From assembly GCA_964422155.1 (NCBI GenBank), contig CAYQZZ010000029.1:1-24697 (forward strand): a stretch of 24,697 nucleotides of DNA, given 5' to 3'. This document shows positions 14,186 to 21,637 of the stretch, in pieces (position 1 is the stretch's first letter; each line of letters opens with the position of its first letter). The notes under the pieces are model-generated. The model saw only the letters and a program-made list of their open reading frames with translations. It was not told where the DNA came from and did not search any database. The position numbers and the translations under genes are program-made. The DNA is from JBGPRB01 sp964422155. GTDB taxonomy: Bacteria; Chloroflexota; Dehalococcoidia; Dehalococcoidales; RBG-16-60-22.

Positions 14186-15193
14186 ATGAAAAACTTACTG
14201 GATACAGCCCCGCTTACCATGGACAGAACCGGCTTGCTTAAAAATTCGATGGAGGGAGACGTGGCAGTAGTCACGGGCGGCGCGGGCAACATCGGACTAG
14301 CTGTTTCTAGAAGCCTGGCATGGCTCGGGGCAAAGATAGTCATCGCGAGTAGAAATCCACAAACCGGGAAGGCGGCCGCAGAATTCATCGACCACGAGAA
14401 TAAACCCGGCACGGCGCTCTATGTAAAGACGGATGTTTCCGATGAAGAGAGCATGAAAGCCATGGCTAAAGCGGCGTTTAAAGCTTTTGGAAAAGTGGAT
14501 ATCCTGGTGAATAACGCAATGGATATGTCACTGGGAGCCTCGATTTTAAAAACATCGGTAGTGGCTTTAGATAGACAATATGAGATAGCCGTACGCGGCG
14601 CGCTTCTCGGAATACAGGCATTCGTACCCGGCATGGTCGAGAGGCATCACGGCGTGGTAACTTATATAGCCACTGCCTTCCGTTATCCGTCAGGTCCTGG
14701 CAACTATTGCGCCGTAAAGGCTGCCACCAGTTCTATGATGATGTCTCTGGCGGCTGAGCTAGGTACGGTCAAAGATACCGGTGTGGCCGTGTTTATGTAT
14801 GTCCCGACATTGGTAGGAAGGCCGCGGCGGTCTGATGCAGATGTGAGCCGCGGGGGTACTTTCATGCTGCCACCAGCGATTATCGGGTATGGGCGCGGTC
14901 CGATACCTCCTGAGGATTGCGGGGCGACTCTTGCCTACTGTATCGTTCATGCTGCCGAAATTCACGGTTCCGGGGTAAACGCCGGACAAGCCCAAAAACG
15001 CATGAATTGGCCTTTCCCCGCACCTGACACAGTGCCAGGCAAAGATTTCGACCGTATTAGAGACCAGGTTATGGTACGTATGTTCGGCTACCTGGGGCCC
15101 GGCTGGCCGGATAAAATAGAGCCTCTGGTGACGGTCAACCGTTCTGAAGCTCCGCCTGATGAGCCGCTGGGGATTACGGCGCTGATGGGGTGA
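14186..15193 (+). CDS. Short-chain dehydrogenase/reductase (SDR)
   Basis: 335 residues from the ATG at 14186, chosen because AGGGAG lies 5 bases upstream; an in-frame TTG at 14162 has no site. The Rossmann nucleotide motif is VVTGGAGNIG (residues 28-37), followed by ASRN, which favours NADP. The structural NNA motif is ILVNNAMD, and the catalytic Tyr/Lys pair is NYCAVK. The serine that normally stands about 13 residues before the Tyr is not there: the segment reads YIATAFRYPSG, with Ala/Thr in its place. Activity may therefore be altered, or the alignment shifted. The C-terminal part is longer than in the basic 250-residue SDRs. The substrate is unknown. Confidence 0.9.
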   Translation: MKNLLDTAPLTMDRTGLLKNSMEGDVAVVTGGAGNIGLAVSRSLAWLGAKIVIASRNPQTGKAAAEFIDHENKPGTALYVKTDVSDEESMKAMAKAAFKAFGKVDILVNNAMDMSLGASILKTSVVALDRQYEIAVRGALLGIQAFVPGMVERHHGVVTYIATAFRYPSGPGNYCAVKAATSSMMMSLAAELGTVKDTGVAVFMYVPTLVGRPRRSDADVSRGGTFMLPPAIIGYGRGPIPPEDCGATLAYCIVHAAEIHGSGVNAGQAQKRMNWPFPAPDTVPGKDFDRIRDQVMVRMFGYLGPGWPDKIEPLVTVNRSEAPPDEPLGITALMG

Positions 15194-15205
15194 GGGAGGG
15201 GAGGA

Positions 15206-15300
15206 GGGAGTTAACAGTTAACAGTTGTCAGTTATCAGTTATGGGTGGAGGGGAGATTAAAAGTCAAAAGTCAAAGGTCAAAGCTAAAGCCGAAAGGTTA
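15206..15300. repeat. Degenerate short tandem words after the SDR gene
   Basis: Runs of TTAACAGTTAACAGTTGTCA/GTTATCAGTT and AAAAGTCAAAAGTCAAAGG type units, each 7 to 10 bases and repeated imperfectly. Similar CAGTTATCAGTTATCAGG text occurs at 20158-20180 before the portal gene. Confidence 0.6.
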
Positions 15301-15311
15301 AAAGTGGAGGA

Positions 15312-15412
15312 GAAGGGGAGAGGGTGAATAAATCCCTCTTGCTCTCCCCATTCGGCGAGCTCACTTCGTGGTGACTCAGTGGAACCAGGGCAGGCCCATT
15401 ACGAAAGGGAGA
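15312..15412. repeat. Composite hairpin repeat, copy A (left of hicBA)
   Basis: It begins with GGGGAGAGGGTGAATAAATC, which folds on a CCCTCT...CTCTCCCC arm. A 45-50-base middle follows, then GGGCAGGCCC, ATTACGAAAGGGAG. Copy B at 16001-16076 has the same order of segments with a middle part about 20 bases shorter. The hicBA promoter begins directly after it. Confidence 0.7.
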
Positions 15413-15416
15413 AGAA

Positions 15417-15429
15417 ACTATGGTATAAT
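15417..15429 (+). promoter_or_regulatory. Extended -10 promoter of hicBA
   Basis: CTATGGTATAAT has a perfect TATAAT with a TG extension, about 45 bases before the hicB ATG. No clear -35 is present; the place is taken by the end of repeat copy A. Confidence 0.5.
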
Positions 15430-15469
15430 TATTTAAATCTAATAACACATAATATTCGGGGGAAGAACT

Positions 15470-15703
15470 ATGCAATTAACAGCAATAGTCAGGAAAGGTG
15501 AAAAGCAATACGTAGCTTTGTGTCCTGAAGTAGACGTAGTCAGCCAGGGGCATACGGTGGAGGAGGCGTTGAGCAATTTAAGGGAGGCGGTAGAGCTTTA
15601 TATAGAGGAAATGGGGCTTCCGGAAGGCGTAGGGGAAGAAGAGTTAATTATTACTCATTTCGGGGTTAAAAGTGCCAAAACTACCGGTCGTGTCAGGGCG
15701 TGA
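15470..15703 (+). CDS. hicB: HicB-family antitoxin
   Basis: 77 residues with a GGGGGAAG ribosome binding site. The protein is the partial RNase H-like fold of HicB/UPF0150: QLTAIVRKGEKQYVALCPEV, then DVVSQGHTVEEALSNLREAV and ELYIEEM are the typical strand-strand-helix motifs. HicB neutralises the HicA mRNA interferase by direct binding. It has no obvious C-terminal DNA-binding domain, the compact form. The gene overlaps hicA by 32 bp in another frame, so they are co-translated. The order antitoxin-then-toxin is the reverse of the classical hicAB order and is common in this short form. Confidence 0.92.
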   Translation: MQLTAIVRKGEKQYVALCPEVDVVSQGHTVEEALSNLREAVELYIEEMGLPEGVGEEELIITHFGVKSAKTTGRVRA

Positions 15704-15902
15704 ACTAATCCGGATTCTGGGAAAAGTGGGGTTTACACCGGCTCGACGGAGAGGAAGCCACGTTGTTCTGGTAAAGACAGACAAAGGCGGAAAGCGCGCC
15801 GTCGTGGTACCTGACCACAAAGAAATAGATAAAGGAACATTGGTTGAAATAATCCGGCAGGCTGGGCTTAAAAGAGAAGAATTTTTTAAGCTGCTGAAAT
15901 AA
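15672..15902 (+). CDS. hicA: HicA-family mRNA interferase toxin
   Basis: 76 residues from a GTG start inside the end of hicB. HicA has a double-stranded RNA-binding-like fold and cleaves mRNA using one His. The motifs are clear: VSGRELIRILGKVGF, then RRRGSHVVL with the active His 30, then VVVPDHKEIDKGTLVEIIRQ. Nothing is broken, so the toxin is probably functional and must be held by HicB. The pair lies between two copies of a composite hairpin repeat (15312-15412 and 16001-16076), suggesting gain or loss as a cassette. Confidence 0.95.
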   Translation: MPKLPVVSGRELIRILGKVGFTPARRRGSHVVLVKTDKGGKRAVVVPDHKEIDKGTLVEIIRQAGLKREEFFKLLK

Positions 15903-16000
15903 GTTACAGCGACATGATGAAGGGGATGGAGAAGTAAAACTCCAAGCACAAAGCTCTAAATACTAAACCTCCGCTCCTTTTCGCCCGCAAGGGTGGGGGA

Positions 16001-16076
16001 AAAGGGGAGGGGGTGAATAAATCCCTCTATATCTCCCCTTCGACAGGCTCAGGGCAGGCCCTTTACGAAAGGGAGA
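16001..16076. repeat. Composite hairpin repeat, copy B (right of hicBA)
   Basis: AAGGGGAGGGGGTGAATAAA and TCCCTCT, then ATCTCCCCTTCG, GGGCAGGCCC and TTTACGAAAGGGAGA match copy A segment by segment. It starts after a stretch of AAGCTCTAAATACTAAACC words similar to 13889-13915. Confidence 0.7.
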
Positions 16077-16092
16077 CGGGTTAACCATTCTT

Positions 16093-17253
16093 TTACACGT
16101 CCATGCCCAGTAGCATCTTCAGCCTGATTTTAAGCATGTTCCAGCGGCCGACTTTGCGGGACATGATTTTCATGAAGGTAGTGTCCTTATCTTTCGGGGG
16201 GACTAAAGCGTCCCCTTTTTTATGGAGTCGGCTGGCATGTGATTCACAGGTGACGACGCAATTGCCGCAGCCGATACAGCGGTCGAGGTTGACGGCAGCC
16301 ACCCCGTTAGCGATGGTGCGCGCTTGAAGCTGGCAACGCTTGACACAGGTGCCGCAGCCCTTGCATAAAGCGGGGTCGACTTCGGCATAGTAATTGGTGG
16401 CATAAAGGTCGGCAGGGCGGGGGGATTTTACGACAGCGGAGAGGAGTCCACAGCAGTCGCAGCAGCAACAGCAGATAGCCTCCGGGCGGAGGGAATTTTC
16501 CGGCTGGAGAATAAATCCCGCCTGCTGAGCTTTTTCCAGTATATTAAAAGCTTCCTCTTTAGTAATATAGCGGGCAATGCCCATCTCAACGTACTGGCGG
16601 GCGTGGTCCGTCCCTATCTGCAAACAGGTCTCGCGGATATCAGAGTGGGTGCAGGGCTGTCCCTGTATGTCTTTGGTCTGGCGGCAGACGCAATTGGCTA
16701 CTGCTATGGGGCCGGCGGCATTTTCGACAAGCTGACGTACATCATCATAGGTGCTGACCAGGTGTTTATCCGGGACGGGGATGCTTTTTTCAACGGGGAT
16801 AGTACGGAGCTGGGGCAAGCCCCTCGAGCCGGTCATTTCCGCCCTGGCAAATACCTCGACGTGATATTGATGGAAGGTATCCACGAGGTTTTTAGTAAGC
16901 CGGTTTACCTGAAAGTCCACGATGCCGCCGGCGGTAACCCCGGCGTTTTTATAGCGTTTTTCCTTATAGCCTTCCCGGTATACCAGGACAGTGCCTTTGT
17001 AAGCCATGCGGTCGAGAATTATCTGAAGCTGTTCAAGGGATGTCACCAATCCGCTTTTTTTAACGCGACGGTAAATACGTCCGGCAGATTCAAGCTTAAT
17101 AGTAGAAAGCTGCACGGCTATCTGCGCTTCTTCCGGGGTGAACAGGTGTTTCAGCAGGCTAATATCAATACCCGATGGAGTGGAGGGATAGCCGACCGGC
17201 CCTTTATCAAGATGCTGCTGCAGGTTACGATATATTTCAGTATCGGTATACAA
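16093..17253 (-). CDS. Ferredoxin-type 2x[4Fe-4S] protein with winged-helix-like N-terminus
   Basis: 386 residues from a TTG start 6 bases after AGGAG. The C-terminal third binds two [4Fe-4S] clusters: CKGCGTCVKRC (Cys 297, 300, 303, 307) and CIGCGNCVVTC (326, 329, 332, 336). The middle has extra Cys: NCVCRQTKDIQGQPC, and a striking CCCCCDCC at 261-268. The N-terminal 100 residues (LFTPEEAQIAVQL, SGLVTSLEQLQIILDRMAYK) look like a winged helix. Proteins with this layout are common in anaerobes and are thought to carry electrons or sense redox state; no partner enzyme is next to it. There are no membrane segments, so it is cytoplasmic. Confidence 0.87.
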   Translation of the reverse strand: MYTDTEIYRNLQQHLDKGPVGYPSTPSGIDISLLKHLFTPEEAQIAVQLSTIKLESAGRIYRRVKKSGLVTSLEQLQIILDRMAYKGTVLVYREGYKEKRYKNAGVTAGGIVDFQVNRLTKNLVDTFHQYHVEVFARAEMTGSRGLPQLRTIPVEKSIPVPDKHLVSTYDDVRQLVENAAGPIAVANCVCRQTKDIQGQPCTHSDIRETCLQIGTDHARQYVEMGIARYITKEEAFNILEKAQQAGFILQPENSLRPEAICCCCCDCCGLLSAVVKSPRPADLYATNYYAEVDPALCKGCGTCVKRCQLQARTIANGVAAVNLDRCIGCGNCVVTCESHASRLHKKGDALVPPKDKDTTFMKIMSRKVGRWNMLKIRLKMLLGMDV

Positions 17254-17398
17254 AATATTCTCCTCTTAACAGGGATTAATAATGGGCGGTTAATGGATAC
17301 TGTAGGCAGTTGAACTGGCTTTGTCAAATCCTGTCGTTAAATTTTTTAATAATGTCGTGCTGATTCAATCGGCATCCAGCCCCCCTTTATCCCCGCCA

Positions 17399-17425
17399 CT
17401 GGATTCCAGCCTACGCTGGAATGAC
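17399..17425. repeat. Short palindromic intergenic repeat
   Basis: CTGGATTCCAGC, CTAC, GCTGGAATGAC forms a perfect 8-bp stem (17403-17410 with 17415-17422). It belongs to a very common type of intergenic palindrome in bacterial genomes (ATTCC...GGAATGAC). Confidence 0.7.
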
Positions 17426-17441
17426 AATTGTATTAAAAAGA

Positions 17442-17509
17442 ACCCCCTCTCCTCCGGGAGGCAGGGTCCGAAAGAGAGGGGGTAACAGGGGTCCTTCCTG
17501 TCGAAGGAC
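17442..17509. repeat. Two hairpins after the surface-protein gene
   Basis: A 10-bp perfect stem (ACCCCCTCTC at 17442-17451 with GAGAGGGGGT at 17474-17483) encloses a smaller CCTCCGGGAGG palindrome. A second perfect stem, GTCCTTC with GAAGGAC (17491-17497 with 17503-17509), follows. They lie after the stop of the minus-strand surface-protein gene. Neither has a T-run, so they are classed as repeats that may also stop or protect transcripts. Confidence 0.65.
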
Positions 17510-17542
17510 AGGGGGATTAGGTAAGGGGCAAGCAGTATTCAA

Positions 17543-19333
17543 TTAGTAATAGAAAGCGGTCCTCCTGCCCATCCAGAAGCCGAAGAGGAAGATGAGCACA
17601 ACGCCGACGCCGATAGCTGCATAAAGCGGCCAGCCGGTGAATTTAAACGGTTGGGCGATAGAGAACTGGCCGGCACCGGTCCAATCGCTTTCGTTCAAGG
17701 CGGCATCTACGGCTTTTGCTCTCCAGAAGAAGGAGGATTCCTGACCGGCCAGCTTGAGCTCCTCGGCTTCGGTTAAAATATATTCAGATTTACTTAAAGC
17801 TGTTTTATCCAGGACGATTGAACTGGCGGAAAAATCCGAGGCGGAGGCAACCTGCAGATTGTAGGAAACAGGAGAGCTATTATCGGTAACGACTCCCCAG
17901 GTGAAGGTTATCGGCGATTTAACCTTTACGCCCATCTCTGGCTTTTGCGGCTGCGGTATCTTAGGCGGTACTGATTCCACTGTGAAAGTAATTTTACTGG
18001 TATGGGGGCCATCGCTGGCGGTGATGGTATGGTCTCCGTGTTTACCGGCTGGCACCTGGAAGATATTACTCATAAAGGTCCCGTTGGCTCCAGCCTTGCC
18101 TGTGGCTATTTCCTTATCATCGTATTTAACGGATATGTTGGCATTAGGTTGAAAGCCGGTGCCGCCTACCATAAGGGGTTGCCCGACAGCGCCAGTGGTC
18201 TGGCTAATGCTGAGGGGGGTTGTAGAGGGTGCAGGTGCAGGCGATGGTGCCGGTGCTGGCGCTGGTGCAGGCGTGGGCGTGGGTGTGGGTGTGGGTGCGG
18301 GTGTGGGTGATGGCGTGGGTGTTGTGACATTGAAAGTAACATTGGCGGTACTACTGCCAGCGGTGACATAGATGGAATGTGCGCCAGCAGTTGCTGTGGA
18401 GGGGATGGTGATAATGCTCATAAAGAGGCCGGTAGCGCGCGTCATTAAATCGCCTGTTTTTGGTGTAATCGTGGTGGTATCGAATTTGAATATAATTGGA
18501 GTGCTGACAGGGAAGTTAGAACCACTAACCGGAACATCGGTGCCAGCCGGGCCTGAATTAGGCGAGATCGGGTCAAGGGTGGCACTGGCGGTTACGGTGA
18601 AAGTGGCAGTGACTGTGCTGGTTCCTGCGGTAATGGAGATGGTATGTGCACCGACAGTGCTTGATGGTATGGTGATGGTGCTGATAATGATGCCAGTGCT
18701 TTTAGTCACCGTATCCCCGCTTGTTACCGGGATTGGCGTATTATCATATTTGATGACAAGAGTGGCATTGGGGGGAAAATTACCACCGGTAATCTGAACC
18801 TGAGTGCCAACCGGGCCCGAGGCAGGGGAGAGCGGGTCAAGGGCGGCGCCAGGGATAACAGTAAATTGGGCATAAGTTCGTACAAGAATCCAATCAGTTT
18901 GTGTCGGAGGAGCAGTATATTCTAGGCTAACATAAACGTAATAATTTGTACCTGGCGTTACGGTGCTAGTGCCTATGGTACTGGGCACGGTAAAGGTATA
19001 TCCAAACTCGCCGGTATCAGAAGTTGCGCCATCTCCTTCGTCAATTTCTGTACCCTCATGTAATAAAGTATAGTGGGTAATTTGATTATTAATATAATAT
19101 GTTCCTGTTTGTGGCGGGTCACTAGAGAAGTACAAATTAACATATCTTACGGCACTTTCCGTAGACCGAGTAAAGCCAGAGCCAATAACTGAAATCCTAT
19201 CGCCGGTCTTACCCTGTAACGGATTTAAGGTAATGGTTTTTGCTGCTAAAGCCGGTGATACCGAGATAACGGCCATCAAAAGGGATAGGATAAGTGCCAT
19301 CCCAGATATTCTAAAAATTCTTGTGTATTTCAT
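17543..19333 (-). CDS. Exported surface protein with IPT/TIG-like repeats and C-terminal membrane anchor
   Basis: 596 residues. The signal peptide ends near SPALAAK (about residue 31). Three or four immunoglobulin-like units follow, each opening with a TIG-type motif such as DPLSPASGPVGTQVQITG, then GNFP, a KYDN/KFDT strand and a T-I-P-S...G-A-H closing strand. A Thr/Pro/Ala linker (about 343-370) precedes a further unit (SQTTGAVGQPLMVGGTGF) and a fibronectin-like segment (WGVVTDNSSPVSYNLQVA). A single membrane helix at residues 570-588 and Arg-Arg stop-transfer residues end the protein, leaving only about six residues inside. It probably stands out from the cell envelope as a stalk or adhesin. 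The repeats suggest internal duplication. Confidence 0.85.
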   Translation of the reverse strand: MKYTRIFRISGMALILSLLMAVISVSPALAAKTITLNPLQGKTGDRISVIGSGFTRSTESAVRYVNLYFSSDPPQTGTYYINNQITHYTLLHEGTEIDEGDGATSDTGEFGYTFTVPSTIGTSTVTPGTNYYVYVSLEYTAPPTQTDWILVRTYAQFTVIPGAALDPLSPASGPVGTQVQITGGNFPPNATLVIKYDNTPIPVTSGDTVTKSTGIIISTITIPSSTVGAHTISITAGTSTVTATFTVTASATLDPISPNSGPAGTDVPVSGSNFPVSTPIIFKFDTTTITPKTGDLMTRATGLFMSIITIPSTATAGAHSIYVTAGSSTANVTFNVTTPTPSPTPAPTPTPTPTPAPAPAPAPSPAPAPSTTPLSISQTTGAVGQPLMVGGTGFQPNANISVKYDDKEIATGKAGANGTFMSNIFQVPAGKHGDHTITASDGPHTSKITFTVESVPPKIPQPQKPEMGVKVKSPITFTWGVVTDNSSPVSYNLQVASASDFSASSIVLDKTALSKSEYILTEAEELKLAGQESSFFWRAKAVDAALNESDWTGAGQFSIAQPFKFTGWPLYAAIGVGVVLIFLFGFWMGRRTAFYY

Positions 19334-19462
19334 AACAGCCTCCTGATAAAAAGTTCTTCTTCCAGCAGTTCAGGGATACTTCACCCTCGCCGGGCAAGCA
19401 ATAATCCAATAATATATAACGTCTGAGACAGGAAAAAGTTCTTAAAGGGTTTTTTTCTCCTT

Positions 19463-19669
19463 TCACTTTATTAATCTTTTCCTGGCACCAACTTTCGGAT
19501 TATAGGTGCCGGCGAAGTTATCCAGAGTATCCTTGTTGATGAGCCAGGTGTTGTGAATCTTGTTCGCCGGCAAGTCCCCCTGACGGCACAGCCGCTTGAC
19601 GGTTTCCGGATGAACCTTGAGGCGGCGACTGGCCTCTATCACGTTAAGATAATTATCCCATATCGGCAT
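19463..19669 (-). CDS. Excisionase/MerR-like helix-turn-helix DNA-binding protein
   Basis: 68 residues, a single HTH_17-type domain: LNVIEASRRLKVHPETVKRL, CRQGDLPANKIHNTWLI is the winged HTH shape of phage Xis proteins and small MerR-like regulators. A basic tail (GARKRLIK) follows. The ribosome binding site is weak, but the promoter is a full consensus. The gene is divergent from the cysteine-rich HTH gene at 19833, the layout of a phage control switch, though without a recombinase nearby its role is likelier regulatory than excision. It could also belong to the host. Confidence 0.82.
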   Translation of the reverse strand: MPIWDNYLNVIEASRRLKVHPETVKRLCRQGDLPANKIHNTWLINKDTLDNFAGTYNPKVGARKRLIK

Positions 19670-19698
19670 ACTGTTTTCTTAACAATTTCTTAATAATA

Positions 19699-19715
19699 TT
19701 GCTTTATCAAAGCAA
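19699..19715. promoter_or_regulatory. Perfect palindrome at the start site of the HTH gene (operator candidate)
   Basis: TTGCTTT and AAAGCAA are perfect 7-base arms around ATC. The palindrome touches the -10 and covers the expected +1 of the minus-strand promoter, where a bound repressor would block initiation. Autoregulation by the HTH protein is an inference. Confidence 0.5.
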
Positions 19716-19743
19716 TTATAACAATTAAGAGCACAAATGTCAA
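19715..19743 (-). promoter_or_regulatory. Full-consensus promoter of the excisionase-like gene
   Basis: On the minus strand, TTGACA (19738-19743), 17 bases, TATAAT (19715-19720), with TGT before the -10. It is the best promoter in the window, and such a site usually needs a repressor. Confidence 0.85.
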
Positions 19744-19760
19744 GGGTTGGCGCCAAAAAA

Positions 19761-19802
19761 GTGACAAAACTCCATTGACGGTAATAGAACAAATGTGCTA
19801 AT
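19761..19802 (+). promoter_or_regulatory. Phage-type promoter element, copy 2 (before the head block)
   Basis: It contains TTGACG (19775-19780) and a TG-extended GCTAAT (19797-19802) 16 bases apart. The outer blocks GTGACAAAA and AGAACAAATGTGCTAAT match the element at 8976-9016. It drives the cysteine-rich HTH gene and probably the head genes. Confidence 0.65.
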
Positions 19803-19832
19803 CTTACTCTGTTTGGTTTTTAGAGGTGCGTT

Positions 19833-20156
19833 ATGGATTTGGTGCATGAGATTTGCGGAGATGCCCCGGAAGAGACGAACGAGGAAACCAACCAGAATGA
19901 AACAGATTTACAGCCGGAATACTGTCACTATCGAGATGAGGGGTGTGAATACGCCCAATCCTGTCTGGCCTGTCCGTTCCCACAGTGCCTGTACGATGAG
20001 CCAAGGGGAAGGCAGCGCTGGCTTAAAGAATTACGCAACAAGGAGATAAACAGACTTTTTACCGCAAATTGGAAAATTAAGGAACTGGCGCTGCTATTTG
20101 GCGTAAGCCTAAGGACGATACAGAGAGCGTTGAAGAGTGAGGTAAGTGGGAAGTAG
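19833..20156 (+). CDS. Cysteine-rich helix-turn-helix protein, phage regulator candidate
   Basis: 107 residues with an AGAGGTG ribosome binding site. An acidic N-terminus of about 28 residues leads to five cysteines in CHYRDEGCEYAQSC, LACPFPQCLYD, spaced C-x6-C-x5-C-x2-C-x4-C, enough to bind zinc or an iron-sulfur cluster. The second half is a homeodomain-like HTH: RLFTANWKIKELALLFGVSL, RTIQRALK. Small proteins of this layout occur beside phage genes in Chloroflexota as far as I recall, but the family has no established role. It is the first gene of the head block and could activate it, or sense redox or metal state. Confidence 0.8.
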   Translation: MDLVHEICGDAPEETNEETNQNETDLQPEYCHYRDEGCEYAQSCLACPFPQCLYDEPRGRQRWLKELRNKEINRLFTANWKIKELALLFGVSLRTIQRALKSEVSGK

Positions 20157-20221
20157 TCAGTTATCAGTTATCAGGTTTCAGGGTAACCGGCAAGATGGAA
20201 ATTAAAGGAGCATGATAAACA

Positions 20222-21592
20222 ATGAATGAAGCAGTTGTTTCACAGCTGGCGCGTCTGGACCTGGACAGGATGAAAGGCTATAAAGAGCTGTTGGATTTCT
20301 ATTTCGGACAGCAGTGGGAGGGTAAAGGGAGGCGGAACGAAAGGCGCCTGACATTCAACTATGCCAAAGTTTTCGTCGAGAAAATTACATCATATTTAAT
20401 GGCCGGCATCAGCTTTGACGTCGTCCCATCCGGAGATACGGACAAGGGGAGAGAAAGCGCCAGAAGGGCGGAGGCCGCCATCTATAGAGTCTATGACAAG
20501 AACCACCTGGAGCAACTCGACCTCGAGACGGAAATAGACTGCGCGGTGCTGGGGGACGGCTGCTATAAAGTTATCTGGGATGCGGTGGAGAAGAGGGTCA
20601 GGGTGACCGCACCCGATGTCCAGGGTATATATGCCTGGTGTTCAGGAGACGATACCTCGAGGATATGGCGAATAGCTTCCCGGTACAGGCTATCCGCCGA
20701 AGAGGTGGAAAATATTTACGGTGTGAAACCCAAGAATAAGACAGCGGTGATAGTAGAGCTCTGGACGGACCACGACTTCGAGCTGTATCTTGATAACTCT
20801 CTGCTGGAAGCCAAGCCAAATCCCTACGGGTTTATTCCCTTTATCGTTTTTCCCAATCTTCGCGAACCGAAGAAGTTCTGGGGAGTCTCCGATTTGCCCC
20901 AGATAATAGAGAGCCAGCGAGAGCTGAACCGCGCCATGAGCCAGCTATCCCGCATACTGGAGATGTCCGGGAACCCCATCGCCGTCCTGGAGAACGTGGA
21001 GGAGTCTGAGGATATCGCTATCAGGCCGGGGGCAGTATGGAATATCCCGGAGGATGCCAAAGCCTACCTGCTCGACCTGCTGCAGGGGGGCGGCGTAAAT
21101 CTCCATATCAATTATATCGACCTGATATACCGCGCTTTGCACGATCTGTCCGAGTCACCGAGGTCTGCCTTCGGCGGTATGGAAAGAGACCTGTCCGGGG
21201 TAGCCCTTGAGATTGAGCTCCAGCCGTTGCTGCAGAAGGTCAGGAGAAAGAGGATTATCAGAACAGCCGCCTATAACCGGCGTAATGAGATGATTCTCAG
21301 GCTTCTGGAGAAATACGGAGGTGAGGATTTCGGTCCTTCAGCCGAAGGACATACGCGAGTTATCTGGGGGACGGTACTGCCCAGGGACATGGAGACAAGA
21401 GTGAACAGCGAACAGGTCATGGTGCAGAACGGAATACACTCCCGGAGGACAGCCATGGGTGAGGTGGGGGTGAGGGACCCCGATTACGAATTCCAGCGGT
21501 GGCTGGAGGAGAGGGAGTCCATTCTCAAGATGAACAAGGAGCTTAACGCTAAATCCGCCAGGAGCGGAGTGGGAGAGAGTGCTTTACCGTAA
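20222..21592 (+). CDS. Phage portal protein (SPP1 gp6-like)
   Basis: 456 residues. The portal is the dodecameric ring at one prohead vertex through which the terminase pumps DNA. The N-terminal part has the family pattern: YKELLDFYFGQQWEGKGRRN, RRLTFNYAKVFVEKITSYLM, AGISFDVVPSG. The middle CAVLGDGCYKVIWD and APDVQGIYAW, then NPYGFIPFIVFPN and SQRELNRAMSQLSRILEMSG match the stem and clip region seen in Phage_prot_Gp6/SPP1-type portals. The size is within the family range and there is no frameshift. The ribosome binding site GGAG is 11 bases before the ATG. It is the start of the portal, scaffold, capsid order. Confidence 0.92.
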   Translation: MNEAVVSQLARLDLDRMKGYKELLDFYFGQQWEGKGRRNERRLTFNYAKVFVEKITSYLMAGISFDVVPSGDTDKGRESARRAEAAIYRVYDKNHLEQLDLETEIDCAVLGDGCYKVIWDAVEKRVRVTAPDVQGIYAWCSGDDTSRIWRIASRYRLSAEEVENIYGVKPKNKTAVIVELWTDHDFELYLDNSLLEAKPNPYGFIPFIVFPNLREPKKFWGVSDLPQIIESQRELNRAMSQLSRILEMSGNPIAVLENVEESEDIAIRPGAVWNIPEDAKAYLLDLLQGGGVNLHINYIDLIYRALHDLSESPRSAFGGMERDLSGVALEIELQPLLQKVRRKRIIRTAAYNRRNEMILRLLEKYGGEDFGPSAEGHTRVIWGTVLPRDMETRVNSEQVMVQNGIHSRRTAMGEVGVRDPDYEFQRWLEERESILKMNKELNAKSARSGVGESALP

Positions 21593-21637
21593 CGGGCGGA
21601 AGGCGTTGAGGAGTAATCAGCAGGAGGCATGACTTTT

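Noticed and set aside
19463..19669. Excisionase as proof of an adjacent integrase and attachment site
   Set aside because: No recombinase gene and no repeated tRNA-end or att-like core was found in the window, so no site is claimed.
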